DNA of 64,000 nt from Geosiphon pyriformis (GCA_016748015.1 JAAOMT010000525.1:252625-316624), one strand, 5' to 3'. Shown: positions 48,110-60,082, numbered from the stretch's first letter. Notes: generated by a model not told the origin, from the sequence alone. Translations and numbers: made by a program.

Positions 48110-48125
48110 CTCACAAAAAGCACCA
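48110..48125 (-). promoter_or_regulatory. Primer-binding site, family B
   Basis: The minus strand reads TGGTGCTTTTTGTGAG, two bases from the LTR end. It equals the family A site with three C-to-T changes. Confidence 0.7.
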
Positions 48126-48127
48126 AA

Positions 48128-48930
48128 TGTTACAGGTAATTATTTGGAGTCTCAAATCAAATAACAAACCTGTAACTTGGTGTTTAATCACTGATTTTGT
48201 TTGTAATTATCTAAAGGTTTTAGTAATCTGAAGATTTTGGTTAAGTTCTATGTATAATAAACAGAGATTCAATAGTTGTTTTCAGTAGCCTCCCAGAATT
48301 GCAATTCCAGTCGGCAATTCTCTGATAAGTAATCCTTAATCTTCAAGTATTTACCTTCTTGCAGAGGTCTTTTACTAGGCAATTCTTGATATCAATAATT
48401 CAATGCTTAATTTTTAATCAATTAGTCAACAACAAAAAATAACAAAAATAAAAAAAATAAAAATAAAAATAAAAGAATAAGCCAAAGCAATGAATATTAG
48501 TATTCTGTCAATAGCTGTAATCAAAAGCTATTGTTCCAGTATGATTAAGTATTAATTACTATTAATATAAAATGTTGATAATGAAAATGGGGATTTAAGA
48601 TAGTGAATAGTTATTTATTAATATTTGTGAATTTGAAGAATTGCTTAGATAAAATCTGAGCTAAAGATCTTGGTAAATAATTCTATCTGAAGAATTCTGT
48701 TTTTTTTTGCTTTTAATACTCTTGCTATATATACATAATTTAGGTTCTATAAAATTGTTCACATCCCTGAGCAATATGCTATAATTTCTTAAGCAATACT
48801 TATATTGCTGAACAATATGCCCTAATTTTCTAATATTGCTCTACATTGTTAAACAATGTGCTCATATGCTAAATATTACTTTCCTATTGGTCTATATGTT
48901 TTTTTTTTATACATTCTTTTATAAATAACA
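48128..48930 (-). repeat. 5' LTR, family B
   Basis: Bounded by TGTTACAGG (48,128) and TAACA (48,930). The TATATATA box near 48,727-48,735 on the minus strand is in promoter position. The primer-binding site adjoins it at 48,110-48,125. Confidence 0.88.
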
Positions 48931-49967
48931 CTAAATATCACAATTTTTTACGGCTTTGGTTATTTGTACAGAATTTTTCTCAATTAAAAATGACTATTTT
49001 ACAATCAACATATTAGCATAACTTGATTTAGCAAACTCTATTACAGCTTTCTGCCATATTTTAATCAGTTAAATTTTGATTAACTTAATCTCTTCAAATT
49101 CAGATACTGTGGTGATGATTATATTTTTAAGTGTATTTATAAGAATCTTTTTAATTACTACAGCCCAATCTGATCTTATTTCTTGTCTTTTTAGATTACT
49201 GTTTATATTAATTCTCTTTTTCTTAACCAATAAAGTGGCTATTTCTATGTTTTTTTCTGAAGTAAAAATAGATCAGATAGTTTTTTCAAATTTTGAGGAG
49301 ATAGTGGCTCTCCCAAAACCATTGACAACTGAAAAAATTTTTCTAACAAACAAAGTTTTTGCCAATACTGATTTTTTTTCTACTGCTGAGAAATTAATAT
49401 CCAAAACAAAAGATTTTCTAATAGGCACTTCAATCTGAGTTTTTACCATTTTGGAATCAATTTACTTTTTGTTAAAAGAGATATTAAGAAGAAAAGGGAA
49501 ATGAATCATATTCTTATCTATTTCAAAGTCAATAGTATCAACAAAAAAACTACTAATTAAAGCATTATTGACTTTCTTAGCTTTGAGAGTTATTGCAACT
49601 AAATTGAGAAAAGAATCACTACTTAAATCCATTATAATACTACCAAGCTCATTGTTACTAAGCTTACTATTCATATCCAAATACACACTACTATTGACAT
49701 TAAATTTGGTCAAAGAAATTTTTTTTTTATAATCTAAGTGCTTAATATTGCCAACAGAAACTTTTTTCTTTTAAGAAAAGTACTACCAACAGAATCATAA
49801 AAAACATCTTTTAAAGCTTTTTTCTTAGACATATTACTACTCAAAACAGCCTTCAGATTTACCACAAAAGAGTTATTAGCTTGAAAAATGTTAAAGATAA
49901 TAAAGCAAATAAGATAAAAAACAAAAAACTTTTTTTTCAAAAAATTGCTCTTTGGGAAATTTGGACA
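48931..49967 (-). pseudogene. LINE ORF1, 5' part
   Basis: The upstream half on the minus strand. A basic start is followed by AVLSSNMSKKKALK, VYLDMNSK and KSFVLDINFSAVEKK. An RRM-like region follows (SDWAVVIKKILINTLKN; IWQKAVIEFAKS; SFLIEKNSVQITKAV), ending at the gypsy insertion. It has stops at about 49,756, 49,460, 49,303 and 48,995 and frame changes. The protein would bind LINE RNA. Confidence 0.82.
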
Positions 49968-49995
49968 AAGAAGAGAAAGAAGTGTTTTATTGCAA

Positions 49996-51876
49996 TTTTA
50001 AATATATAATCTGTTATTTTATATTAATAGTATATTAATTTTAATTTCAATATTTTTAATCATATTGTTATTGTTATTGAAATTTTTGAAATTTTTAATT
50101 ATTTTAAATAGTTTAGACTAATAGTTTTAAAAGTTTTGTAAAATTTATAGTTATCTATTTATTAACTATTTATTAAATCTAAAGCATAAATAATAAATAA
50201 TATAATAGTCATTTAAAAAGTAAGAACAAATACAAAAAAAATTATTAAACAAGAAAAAACATATTTAAGTCATATTTGTTAATTATTTTCTATTATTAAG
50301 CTAATTTCACAATTATATTTAATATTAAATTGTTTTTTAATGCTAAAAAAAACCATAAAGTATAAGAAAAATTAGTTTTTGATTTTTTTGTAAAAAATAT
50401 ATTTATAGTTTTTTAGTATAACTTTTTCAGAATTTACATATTTAATTAACTTTAAATTGTTTTTACATATTTGATAACTACTTTTTTTAAGCTTTATATA
50501 TATTATTTAAGTTTTATTTTCTATTTAAAAATTAGAATAAATATTTTAATTTTTTTATTATATTAAGTAGTAAAAAATATGTTATGTAATTTTTTAAAAA
50601 CTATTAAATAATTTGTTAAATCTGTTTTTATTTCATTTTTTATGTAAATTATATAACCAAAAAATCTTGAAAATATTTTTTTACTATTTAAAACTTGTAG
50701 TTTTTATTATGTTAATTAGCTGCTATTGCTTTCTTAAAAATATTTAATTATTCAATTATATTTAAGTATTATTTCAGAAAAAAAATAAAAAATTGTTTTA
50801 ATGTTTAAAAACTGTTTATATTTTTTTAAAAGCTAATAAAATATTTTGATTTAAGAAATACTCTATTGTTGTATTATATTAGATATTAAAATTTAAAATA
50901 AAAAGTTTAAATATTTGTAATATAGAAATGATTTAATAGTTTTCTTTGTTTTTAGTTTTTAAAAAGATTTTATTTAATTAATAAACAGCTATCTAATTAT
51001 AAATTTAATAATTTAAATCTTTAAATTACAAAAGTAATTATTTAAAAATAACAGAGAATATTATTTGATTAATTTAATTAATTCATTTGTTTTTGGTTTT
51101 AAAATTTTTTTAAAATAGACTTGATTAAAAAAGTAGATTTTAGCTAAATAATTAATCTGAAACCAATTTTAAAAATCTTGAAACTGTTAACTAAACTAAA
51201 TTTTAATAGAAAAAAGTTAAAACAAAATAAAAAAAATTATTAATTATAACCAATAAAATAATTTTGTATATTTTGTGCTAAAAGTAATTGTTTATATGAT
51301 AATAAATAATTTAAAAATTTTGACAATCTTACAAAAAACATTACTTTTATGTTATAAATTAAAATAATATGCTAACAAAAAACAAATATTGTTTAATAAA
51401 AAAATAATTGATAATTAAATTTAACTTAAAAAGTAAATTAAATTTGTAAAGATTTAATATATAAAATTAGTTTTATAAATATTTTAATTGCTATTCTTTT
51501 TAAAAAAACTAAAGATAAAAAATAATACAGTTGTTATAATTAATAATAAGTATTATTTGTATTTTATATTAATATTTATTTAATTTATTTTAAAAAATAA
51601 TAATATATAAATTAAAAAAAAATTAAAATAAATTTTTACAGTTTTAAAAAGTTTTATTTATATATTTTTTAAAAAGATATAATAATTAAGTCAATAATTA
51701 TATTAATGAGTTAATTAATAATCAAATTATAAAATTAATAATTAAGTTAATAATTACATTAATAATTTATTTTAAAATTAGAATAGTTAATATAAATAAT
51801 ATTAATAGCTAATATATGTAACTAAATATAATTAAATAATCAATATAACTAAAAATTAAAAGATTTAATTATAATA
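49996..51876 (-). mobile_element. Decayed Ty3/gypsy element, family A (5' LTR, PBS, partial interior)
   Basis: The LTR at 51,350-51,876 (ends TGTTATAAATT and TATAATA) aligns with the reverse complement of the family A LTR. To its left the sequence CATTACTTTTA adjoining the LTR matches the complement of the primer-binding region (CACCACTTTTA). This is therefore a 5' LTR with the interior lying leftward, down to the LINE 5' end. The interior is too mutated to read. The LINE probably inserted into it. Confidence 0.65.
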
Positions 51877-54800
51877 TTATTAATAATATTAAATTGGTTT
51901 TTTAAAAACGTAGCTTCAAATTTGTTAATTTAAAGTTAAATTTATTAATTTTTGGTTGTTTTGATTATGTTATTATTGGTCATTAAAAAAATTAATGCAA
52001 AGCTATTTTTAAATTTAGTTATTAAAAATGTAAATCAAAAATTTTAATTAAATGATTATTAATATGGTTAGAAATTTTTAAATTAAAAATAAATTTAATG
52101 TTATTTATTATGTAATAATAATAATAATAAAATAGTTAAAAAATCAGATATTATTGTAAATAATAATGTTTTTTTCAATAAACAACTTTTTAGTAAAAAA
52201 CAAATGTATTTGCAAAATAAAATATCTGTTTTTTATTGATTTAAGTAATATTAATTAGCTTAAATGGCAAATTATGTGTTGTATATACCACAATTCATGT
52301 TTAATATAGATAAATAAATTGCCCAAAAATAGTTATTGATTAGATTACATTTACAAAACATGAAATAACTTATCAGATTTTATGTATTAAGTATTAATAA
52401 TAAAATTAAATAATTTCAATTTTTTATTTTGTTGATTGTATATATGTAATAATAATTGTATTTTGTAATAAAGATGTTGTTTTCAAAAACTGAATTACCA
52501 AGTATAAAACATTTTTAATTAAATTAAATAAAAGGTTATGTAAAAAACTTCGTTTTTATTATTTTCAAAGCAGAATTGATTTGCAGTTTTGAAAGCAAAA
52601 TTTTTAAATTCTATCACTCATAATTGAAAATAAATTTACCCCTAACTTTTTAATAATTGTTTTACATATAAAGATATTTTTACTATTTAAACAAGAAAAA
52701 TAAAAAAATGTTCATACTTGTTTGAATAAAGGTAAATGTAAAAAAGCCGAATTTAAAAATGGCAAAAAATTAACCCTTTTCTCTTTCAAATAAACCCATT
52801 TATTTTTGGACATTCAAAGAAACTAAGGTTTTCAACTCATTTCTAAATAAAAACCAAGTTTATTTTTTTATATATGGTTTAATTTCAAAATAAGTAAAAT
52901 TCAATAATATCCCATAGAGAAATTTCGCAAACCATTTAGACTATTGTTTATATTTTGATCTTAGGCTTGGGAACAAGAATATTTCCAAAAATATTTTTTT
53001 TCTGACTAACTAAAAAAAATCCCTCATCATTTTATATTTGGCTTTTAAAGAATGTGATTCTATTTTTTGGGTAGTTGTGTATAATCTATGATTTTTTATA
53101 TTGTTGTTAATGTTATTTACAACACCTTTTTCCGTATAAAATAAAAGTAATTTCAGCGATTTGAAATTTTCAAACATCTTTTTTATTCCCCAAAAAAATT
53201 ACCTCATCCAATTCTAATCGTTTATATATAGACACTCTAAATTTAAAATTTCTAATAAAAAAATATATTCTTTAAAGTAATATTTGAGTTATATTCATAG
53301 AAAATATATATTTATAAAGCCATTTATTATCATGGAAATAAATGCAATATTATCCCACCTACTTTTGTTATTTACATTTAATAATATTAAAAACATTCAA
53401 AAAGGATAAAACACATAATTCAAAAATTTTTCAAAGAAATATTTTGTTAGATTAAAAAGAATGAAACGAAGTAATACACACTCAGTACAGAGTATTAAAT
53501 AGCTGAAATAGTGTGATACATTGCCTCTTCATCAATGTCATAAAAAATATTTAATATATGCCAAATTTTTATAATTAATGATGTTTGTCTAAATGATTTA
53601 TGATAAGAAACGCGTATCTATCAACGAAATTCACAAATGAACAAACGTCATGGTAAAAATTGAATATATTACCTGAAATCTCTCCTTAAGGAACGCTTTC
53701 ATTTAAATTATGTTTAAATGTATGGAAAATCATGTTGCCTGACAATAATTATATGTTACAGTTCATTTTCGGTTTATTCTTTGATCATTTAGGGAGTTAC
53801 TTTTTGTCGAACAAAATCTATATTTTCTAACCTTTGCATTTTTAAGTCAAAATTCAAAGGCTATTTTTGTCACAAGAGAATTTACATTGTCTCATCGTTA
53901 CTGATTATTACCCCATTTAATTTTGACCCAATTTTGTATGTATCGACATTTGGCGAGAGGTTTTGATAGGTCAAAGAACATGTGAGATTTAAAAAGGTGA
54001 AAAAATATTATATTTTTAACAACAAATTAAGTATTCATTATTTCCCTGACTTTTTAATGGGAAACAAAAGATGTGAATAAGAATGTTCTAGCCACATTTC
54101 TTTAAAAAATATTTCCATAATATATTTTTTTAAGCGAAACTGATCATAAAATTCATTAAAAAGTTTCTTGGTTCAATTTTTTTAGTAATTTAATTATTTT
54201 TGTTCGAAAGAAATATCGAGACAATTTTATTCCAAAATCGTAAAGTTTAAATTACTTTTCAAAAAACCAGCTTTTTTTAAGATAAAACGGAAAAAATATT
54301 TTCCTCAACAAAACCTGTTTTACCTAGAACTAAACCAGATTTTTGTTTTTCATAATATTAATTTATTAGAAAATGAAACCAATTTTGTAATTTTTATAGC
54401 AGTAATAACTACAATCAACTGGTTTTGCCCAAGAAGATTAACCGGATAATTAGAGAAAGGGAAATAATTTTATCTTTCAAGAATTGTTCTCGCTTTTCTT
54501 TTTTCAAATCCCCCAAATCAAAGATGTTGGAATGAAATATTTTTCGATTTTTTTTCTGATTTAAATCTTGTAGGAATAAAATAAAATTTTCATATTTAAA
54601 GATATCCAATCCATCGATCAAAACATCTAAAAAAATTTCAAAAGCCTAAGCCAATTTTTTGGAAAAGCCACCTTTAAATTTTAATTATGAAGGAGGTTTC
54701 AATATTGAGTTTTTGATTCATTTCGCAGCGCCGAAAAATTTCTTTTAAACGTATTTTCAAATTTTGTAAAAGGATTTTTTTCAGGTTTTACAGCCGAAAT

Positions 54801-55376
54801 CTCAAAACTGCAGTAAAACGATTGGATATCTCAAAATTAGGATATATTTGGAAGGATAAACAGGGGTAAAACTTCCCCAACCAAAAAGCCTGTAAATAAT
54901 AAAATTTTTTTATCAAAGATCAAAAGATCTGCGGATTATCAAAAAATTTGCCCATTAACCGTCATCATCATCAATAAAATAAGCCATCAAATGGCTTGGT
55001 TCCCTTTAAAGTATTAACCGCTGAATCCTTTTTTGTAACTATAACTTAATTATCATGGCCTTTGCCCACCTTTAATTTTTGTAGGTTTAAATTGTCAAAT
55101 TTCAGGCTAAACTATTGTGAGAGAATTGATTATCAGTCATGTTGATTTTTGCCAAGTAACTGGGCTTGGATCTCAAATTTTAGATAATCAATCATTTTGT
55201 TCCATTATTATTATTAGAGGAAAAACAGGTGGGCTTATTATATGAGTTCTCACAAAATTACCCAAATAAGTGATGAAAAGTCAAATTTAACGAAAATGAA
55301 TTTTGAAGAAAGGAAGCCACAGTTTTCAAAACTGTTTCTCTAAAAAAACATATAATTTACTAGCAAAACGATTTCT
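51877..55376. other. Transition from transposon block to gene island, no gene recognised
   Basis: Up to about 52,700 the sequence is AT-rich transposon debris. From there GC and CpG rise and the sequence looks unique. One minus-strand frame at 54,415-54,621 is short and motif-free. No splice-compatible exon series was found. It is the upstream region of repeat-protein gene copy 2. Confidence 0.5.
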
Positions 55377-55384
55377 TATAAAAG
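55377..55384 (+). promoter_or_regulatory. TATA box of repeat-protein gene, copy 2
   Basis: TATAAAAG, same context as 4-11, 85 bp before the ATG at 55469. Confidence 0.55.
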
Positions 55385-55468
55385 TAAAGCTTTCCCGTTA
55401 AATTTTTACCCATCTCATCAAGAAGAAAAGCTTCTCTTTCTAAATCTTTTACACTCAAAGAATTAAAA

Positions 55469-56267
55469 ATGTCAAAAACTAGCATTTGCCTTAGCATTTT
55501 GTTTGCCAGCACCCTGGTGCTCGGAGAGCCATTTCCTCTTTGGTATAAACGCGGAGGTAACGGAAATAATAACGGTAACGGAAACATTGGCAGCCAGAAT
55601 GGAAACAATAACGGAAACAACAATTTAGGAGGAGGATTTAACGGCAATAGCAATGGTAACAACAATCTCGGCTCATATAATGGCAATAGCAATGGTAACA
55701 ACAATAGACCATCTTACTGGTATAAACGTGATTGGTATAAACGTGATTTGTATAAACGTGATGAGGAGGAAAAACGTTGGGGCAAGTATAAACGTGATGA
55801 GTATAAACGTGGAGGTAACGGAAACAATAACGGTAACGGAAACATTGGCAGCCAGAATGGAAACAATAACGGAAACAACAATTTAGGAGGAGGATTTAAC
55901 GGCAATAGCAATGGTAACAACAATCTTGGCTCATATAATGGCAATAGCAATGGTAACAACAATAGACCATCTTACTGGTATAAACGTGATGAGGAGGAAA
56001 AACGTTGGGGTAAATATAAACGTGGTTTGTATAAACGTGATGAGGANNNNNNNNNNNNNNNNNNNNCTTGGATCAAATAACGGAAATAAAAATGGTAACA
56101 ATAACCTTGGCTCCAATAATGGTAACCTCAATGGCAACAATAATCTAGGTAACAATAATGGAGGTAACAACGGGAACAACAATGTAGGAAGCAATAACGG
56201 AGGTAACAATGGTAACAACAATGTGGGATCTAACAATGGTGGTGGCAATGGAAATAACAACCGTTAA
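55469..56267 (+). CDS. Secreted Asn/Gly-rich repeat protein, copy 2 (gap in sequence)
   Basis: Same signal peptide as copy 1. The site after it is LWYKR instead of YWYKR. Two Asn/Gly-rich blocks, nearly identical to each other, each end PSYWYKR. The short-module order differs: here DWYKR, DLYKR, DEEEKR, WGKYKR, DEYKR follow the first block, and DEEEKR, WGKYKR, GLYKR the second. After the 20-N gap the last five 13-residue units and the terminal Arg and TAA match copy 1. The frame differs across the gap by the placeholder length, so it is not a true frameshift. Real length is unknown. Expected to be secreted and KR-processed like copy 1. Confidence 0.8.
56047..56066. other. Assembly gap (20 N)
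   Basis: Falls inside the coding repeat, exactly where a long 39-bp array should be. The size is probably a placeholder. Copy 1 has about 18 units at the corresponding place. Confidence 0.95.
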
Positions 56268-56482
56268 AGAGTTATAAGCTCGAACAATTTTTCATATTAG
56301 CATTTCTTTTGTTCATAGCGTAGAATATTTAAAAAATATTTGATCCTTCTTTTTATCAATTTGCATTTGCGTAAAAAATTCCATATCTGTATATACCAAA
56401 GATGGTTAGCTAAGTAAATTTCAATCTAAAAAACCGGCCCTCTACATTATTACCATTTTAGATTAAAGAATTGATCAAATGT

Positions 56483-57647
56483 AAATAACTCACATTTGAA
56501 ATAAAAAATCAAAGCTATTATTTCAACTATTTTTAAACACACTTAAATATTAAAACCAAAAAAATATTCAAATATTCTTAGATAAAATAACTTCATTTAT
56601 TTTCTGCATATTATAAATCCCAAGTTTAATATTAAGATTTTACAACATATTGGAAAGGTTAATGAAACACTTAAAAATAACACTTTAACATAATAACAAT
56701 TTCAAGCATACAAGTTAAATAATTCAAATATTATTTTAAAAGTTATTATGTAATTTGGATTTAAATTTTATTGAAAAATTGTGAAAAACTGTTGTACATG
56801 AATTTCAAAAACAAATATCCAAAAAAAAAAATTATTAATTTTTTCAAGAACACAATAAAACATTATTACGAAACAAGAAGTCTGTTTTATCTTCAAAAAT
56901 TTTTGCATAAAACAAATTTTGTGCACAAATTAAGATCAGTCTTTTTTGCTTTTAATAATTATAAATGTTTTACAAATATATTGTGAAAATTATAATATAA
57001 TTAAAAATAAATATTTCTTTCAATAAAACGATAAATAAAATATATAATTATTTTGCTATAATAATTTTTTCAAAACATATGGTTGAAATTATTGGATAAT
57101 TATTAAAAAATTCTAATTTGAACTTAATAAAAAAACAATATTAATAAATTAAAGCAATATCACTTAGCAATTTTTAAAATTAATAACAAATATTATTGTG
57201 TTTTTTAATTATGTTTTTATTTAATAAATTTTAAGACCAAGCTTTTTGTTTCGTAGATTAATTTAATACAATTAAGAAAAGAAAAATTATTTTATTTTAT
57301 AATTTAAATAATTTGATAATTTTTATAGTTAAAAAAACATTATTTATATATAAATTCAAATGAATTAATAACCAAATTAACAATTGAGTTAATAAGTTAA
57401 TTAAAAATTAATAATTAGGTTAATAGCTACTATTTAAAAATGAGATAATTAATTAATTATACTTTATTTTAAATTGTATTTAATAAATTTAATTGTTTTT
57501 AGTTTTAGTTTTATTTATTAGATTTTTTTGCAATAATTAATGTAATTTAACTACTACCTAATATAATACAACATAATTGTTTAAAATTAAACATGATTTA
57601 TATATATAAAATATATAATTAGCTATTTAAGTTAATTAAAATTATAT
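56483..57647. other. AT-rich decayed sequence
   Basis: Low GC with almost no CpG. The frame at 56,771-56,986 is Lys/Asn/Phe-rich with no motif. A decayed 12-bp minisatellite-like stretch near 57,360-57,430 suggests another family A LTR remnant. Confidence 0.45.
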
Positions 57648-58281
57648 TATTATGATCTAGTTTAACATATTAAAAAATAGTACAAAAAAATAATATTGTA
57701 TAATAATAATAATTAAAGAATAATTTAATTTTAATAAGCAAATTAAATTAATAAAAATTTAATATATAAAATTAGTCTTATAAATATCACAATTATTATT
57801 TTTTCCAAAAAATAACAAAAAAATCTGAAAATAAAAAGTTAATTTATATTGTTAATAAAAAATAACATATTATATAATTTTATGTTTTATATTACTGTTT
57901 TTAAAATTCAATACTAAATATTAGTTTTATTTTTAGTAAATATTTATTCAATATACTTTATAAAAACTAACAATTATACAAATTAAGAAAAAAAAATAGT
58001 TAAAAAAAATAAAAAAGTTAATATTATTGTATTAATTTTTGTTTTAAATAAATTAATTCAAGTGTAAATAAATTTTACTTAACTGGCTGAGTAGCTAATT
58101 ATATTTAAAAAATGTATAAATTATATTTAATTGGAAATATTTAATTTGTTTTTGTATATTAAATAATAGTAGAGTTTTACTTATTAATTATAAAATATTT
58201 TTACAGTTTTGAAAAGTTTTATTTATATACTATTATAAAAAATTAATAATTAAATTAATAATTAGATTAGTAATTAGATTA

Positions 58282-59980
58282 TTTTTATTTTTATTTTATT
58301 TAATAAGTGTAGTTCAATTACTATTTAATATAATACAATTAAAAAGCATCCTAAATTAACCATAGTTTATGTTTTTTTACACATAATCAGTCACTTGGAT
58401 CAATTAAAACTATATTATATATATATACTATTAAAAATACAAACATTTTCAAATAAGCCAAATAACAGTAAAAATAAAGACTTATACTTTTCAAAGCTCA
58501 TTATAACACTTTTGTTGACATTCAAAATTAAAACATCTGAAATATTTACAGAACTTGAAAAACCCAAAATCAATAGAAAAACCAAATTATTATAAGAAAT
58601 TAAGTCATATTTCTTATAATATGCACATAATTTTGTATTTGGCAGCCACAAATTAGATCTATATTATTTAGCAAATTTATAAATAAATCTAATTACATAC
58701 TTGTTTGTTTTTAGTAAATTAATAAATATCTTTAAGGCTTTTTTAATCCAATTATATAAAATAAAGTTTTTTACCAAAGTTATATACAAAATATCTGACT
58801 TTTTAACTTCAAAAAAAAATAAATAATTGATAAATTTGTTGCTAACAATCCAAACATAATAATTGATTTTTTTATAATATTATTAATAATGTTTTTTTTA
58901 ATACCATAATTTTGTATATATTGAAATATGTAATCAAAATTTTTTATCAAATTATATTATAAGTATCTAATACTTAAATAGCTTAGATCATATAGATTTT
59001 TTTTTATAACAGTTAGTAACTGGCAATACAAAGCTTTTATGAAATACAAATAAAGTACAACAAAACCTGAACTAGTGTAATCAAATTACATATGACTATT
59101 AAAATGCCAGACATTTACAAATTACCTTAAATATAATCTATTAAATAATAAAATATTAATAATGCTGACAATATATTTGATCTTTTACTCTATATACACA
59201 ACAAATTCACATATATTCTTAATAATATAACAAACATTCTTAATATTAAATGACTATTAGTACACAAAAACCTAAAAAAAAATTTAATTGACAAAATAAA
59301 AACAAAACTTATGGCAAAACCAGCAAAAAAATCTGCTTTATTATTATTAATATTACTTAAATAATCTTTGATTTTGTTTTAATTGACTTGTAAATTCCTT
59401 AAAATTAGAACTTTTTTTATGTATTCATGTTTAATTCAATATTTATTGTAAAAATTGTGTTTTATATTTGTACTGTTAGCAGCATATATGTCCAAAAAAA
59501 CCTAACTGTCAAAATAAATTACAACTAAATTTGATAATAGCATATACTCAAAAGCCAATATAATTACTAAAGCTTAACTAAAATTAAAGACAACAAACCA
59601 TAAATTTATACATTTATGTTCAGATTAGTATTAAGAAAATACACAACTGTATTACTGCAAATATTATAAAAGCTTAACTTTTTAATCAAAATATCTATGT
59701 AAACTTTAATATTATTCGTATTTATATGTAACAACTTTGTTTTTAGCATATTTTAAATTAACAAAAAAATCAGCAGAAGTAATTATCAGCTTTTTAGCTA
59801 CTTTATTTACAAGACTGCCATCTTTAATAAATTGTACTATTGACTTAAGCCAAGTAAAAATAAGACTTTTAAGTTTAGATACTTCTATTTGTAAAATGTT
59901 TTATAATCAAAAATAACTTTTTTACAATTTACAAGCTAGTCAATAAAAATAATATCAAACTTTTTCAAAGACTTTACAAT
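58282..59980 (-). mobile_element. 5'-truncated LINE inserted in solo LTR
   Basis: The minus-strand 3' tail is A-rich (58,282-58,310). The 3' region is shared with the LINE ends at 13,228 and 32,391. The element breaks off at 59,980 inside ORF2, as expected of incomplete reverse transcription. A 13-bp flanking repeat AGTAATTAGATTA (58,269-58,281) / AGTAATTACATTA (59,981-59,993) has one mismatch and is the likely target duplication. Confidence 0.78.
58415..59975 (-). pseudogene. LINE ORF2 C-terminal part (RNase H to end), inactivated
   Basis: On the minus strand: IFDYKTFYK (for DWKTF.RWK) near 59,880, RNase H traces including YFDS (for DSQ), and NKYWIKHEYIKK near 59,420. SNINNNKADFFAGFA near 59,340 marks the last RNase H motif. 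The final 78 codons (58,651-58,415) are open: MWLPNTKLCAYYKKYDL. Many stops elsewhere. Collinear with the C-terminal half of the LINE ORF2 at 32,450-37,149. Confidence 0.72.
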
Positions 59981-60082
59981 AGTAATTACATTAATAATTA
60001 TATTAATAATTAATTCTAAAAATAAAATAGCTAAAATAATAATATAAATAAACAACTAAAAAATAAAATTTTATCTGTAATA

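Larger units (their letters stand above)
38125..48930 (-). mobile_element. Ty3/gypsy LTR retrotransposon, family B, with dUTPase; nested in LINE ORF1
   Basis: A 10.8-kb minus-strand element. LTRs lie at 48,128-48,930 (5') and 38,125-38,993 (3'), with ends TGTTAC...TAACA. The order is gag, protease, dUTPase, RT, RNase H, integrase. The flanks are CCAG at 38,121-38,124 and CTAA at 48,931-48,934. They are one 4-bp target duplication differing by two transitions. Pol is itself split by a solo LTR at 41,686-42,515. All catalytic domains carry inactivating changes. Confidence 0.9.
32391..49995 (-). mobile_element. LINE non-LTR retrotransposon, split by a nested gypsy element
   Basis: A minus-strand element with ORF1 (about 49,967-48,931 continuing at 38,124-37,173) and ORF2 (about 37,149-32,450). 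It has an A-rich 3' tail at 32,391-32,405, seen as T-rich on the plus strand. The 10.8-kb gypsy element at 38,125-48,930 sits inside ORF1. Removing it with one copy of the 4-bp duplication restores the reading frame across the junction. The 5' end is approximate. Confidence 0.88.
55374..56482 (+). repeat. Segmental duplication, copy 2
   Basis: Second copy of the sequence at 1-1,812, same orientation, shortened in the coding repeat by an assembly gap. Similarity ends near 56,482, where AT-rich transposon DNA begins. The left end of similarity may extend further, since copy 1 starts at the window edge. Confidence 0.9.
57648..60082 (-). mobile_element. Decayed solo LTR, family A, split by a LINE
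   Basis: The left part 57,648-58,281 starts TATTATG and aligns with the LTR at 16,297-17,007 (shared CTTTATAAAAA-TAACAATTATACAAATTA). It stops within the minisatellite. The right part from 59,981 resumes in the minisatellite, then AAAAATAAAATAGCTAA, and ends CTGTAATA at 60,082. The flanks are ATAT (57,644-57,647) and ATAC (60,083-60,086), a 4-bp duplication with one transition. Confidence 0.72.

Noticed and set aside
49076-49438. Plus-strand 120-codon hydrophobic frame
   Set aside because: It is the antisense of the LINE ORF1 5' part, which aligns on the minus strand.
58395-58595. Plus-strand frame MDQLKLYYIYILLK
   Set aside because: It is the antisense of the LINE ORF2 C-terminus at 58,651-58,415.
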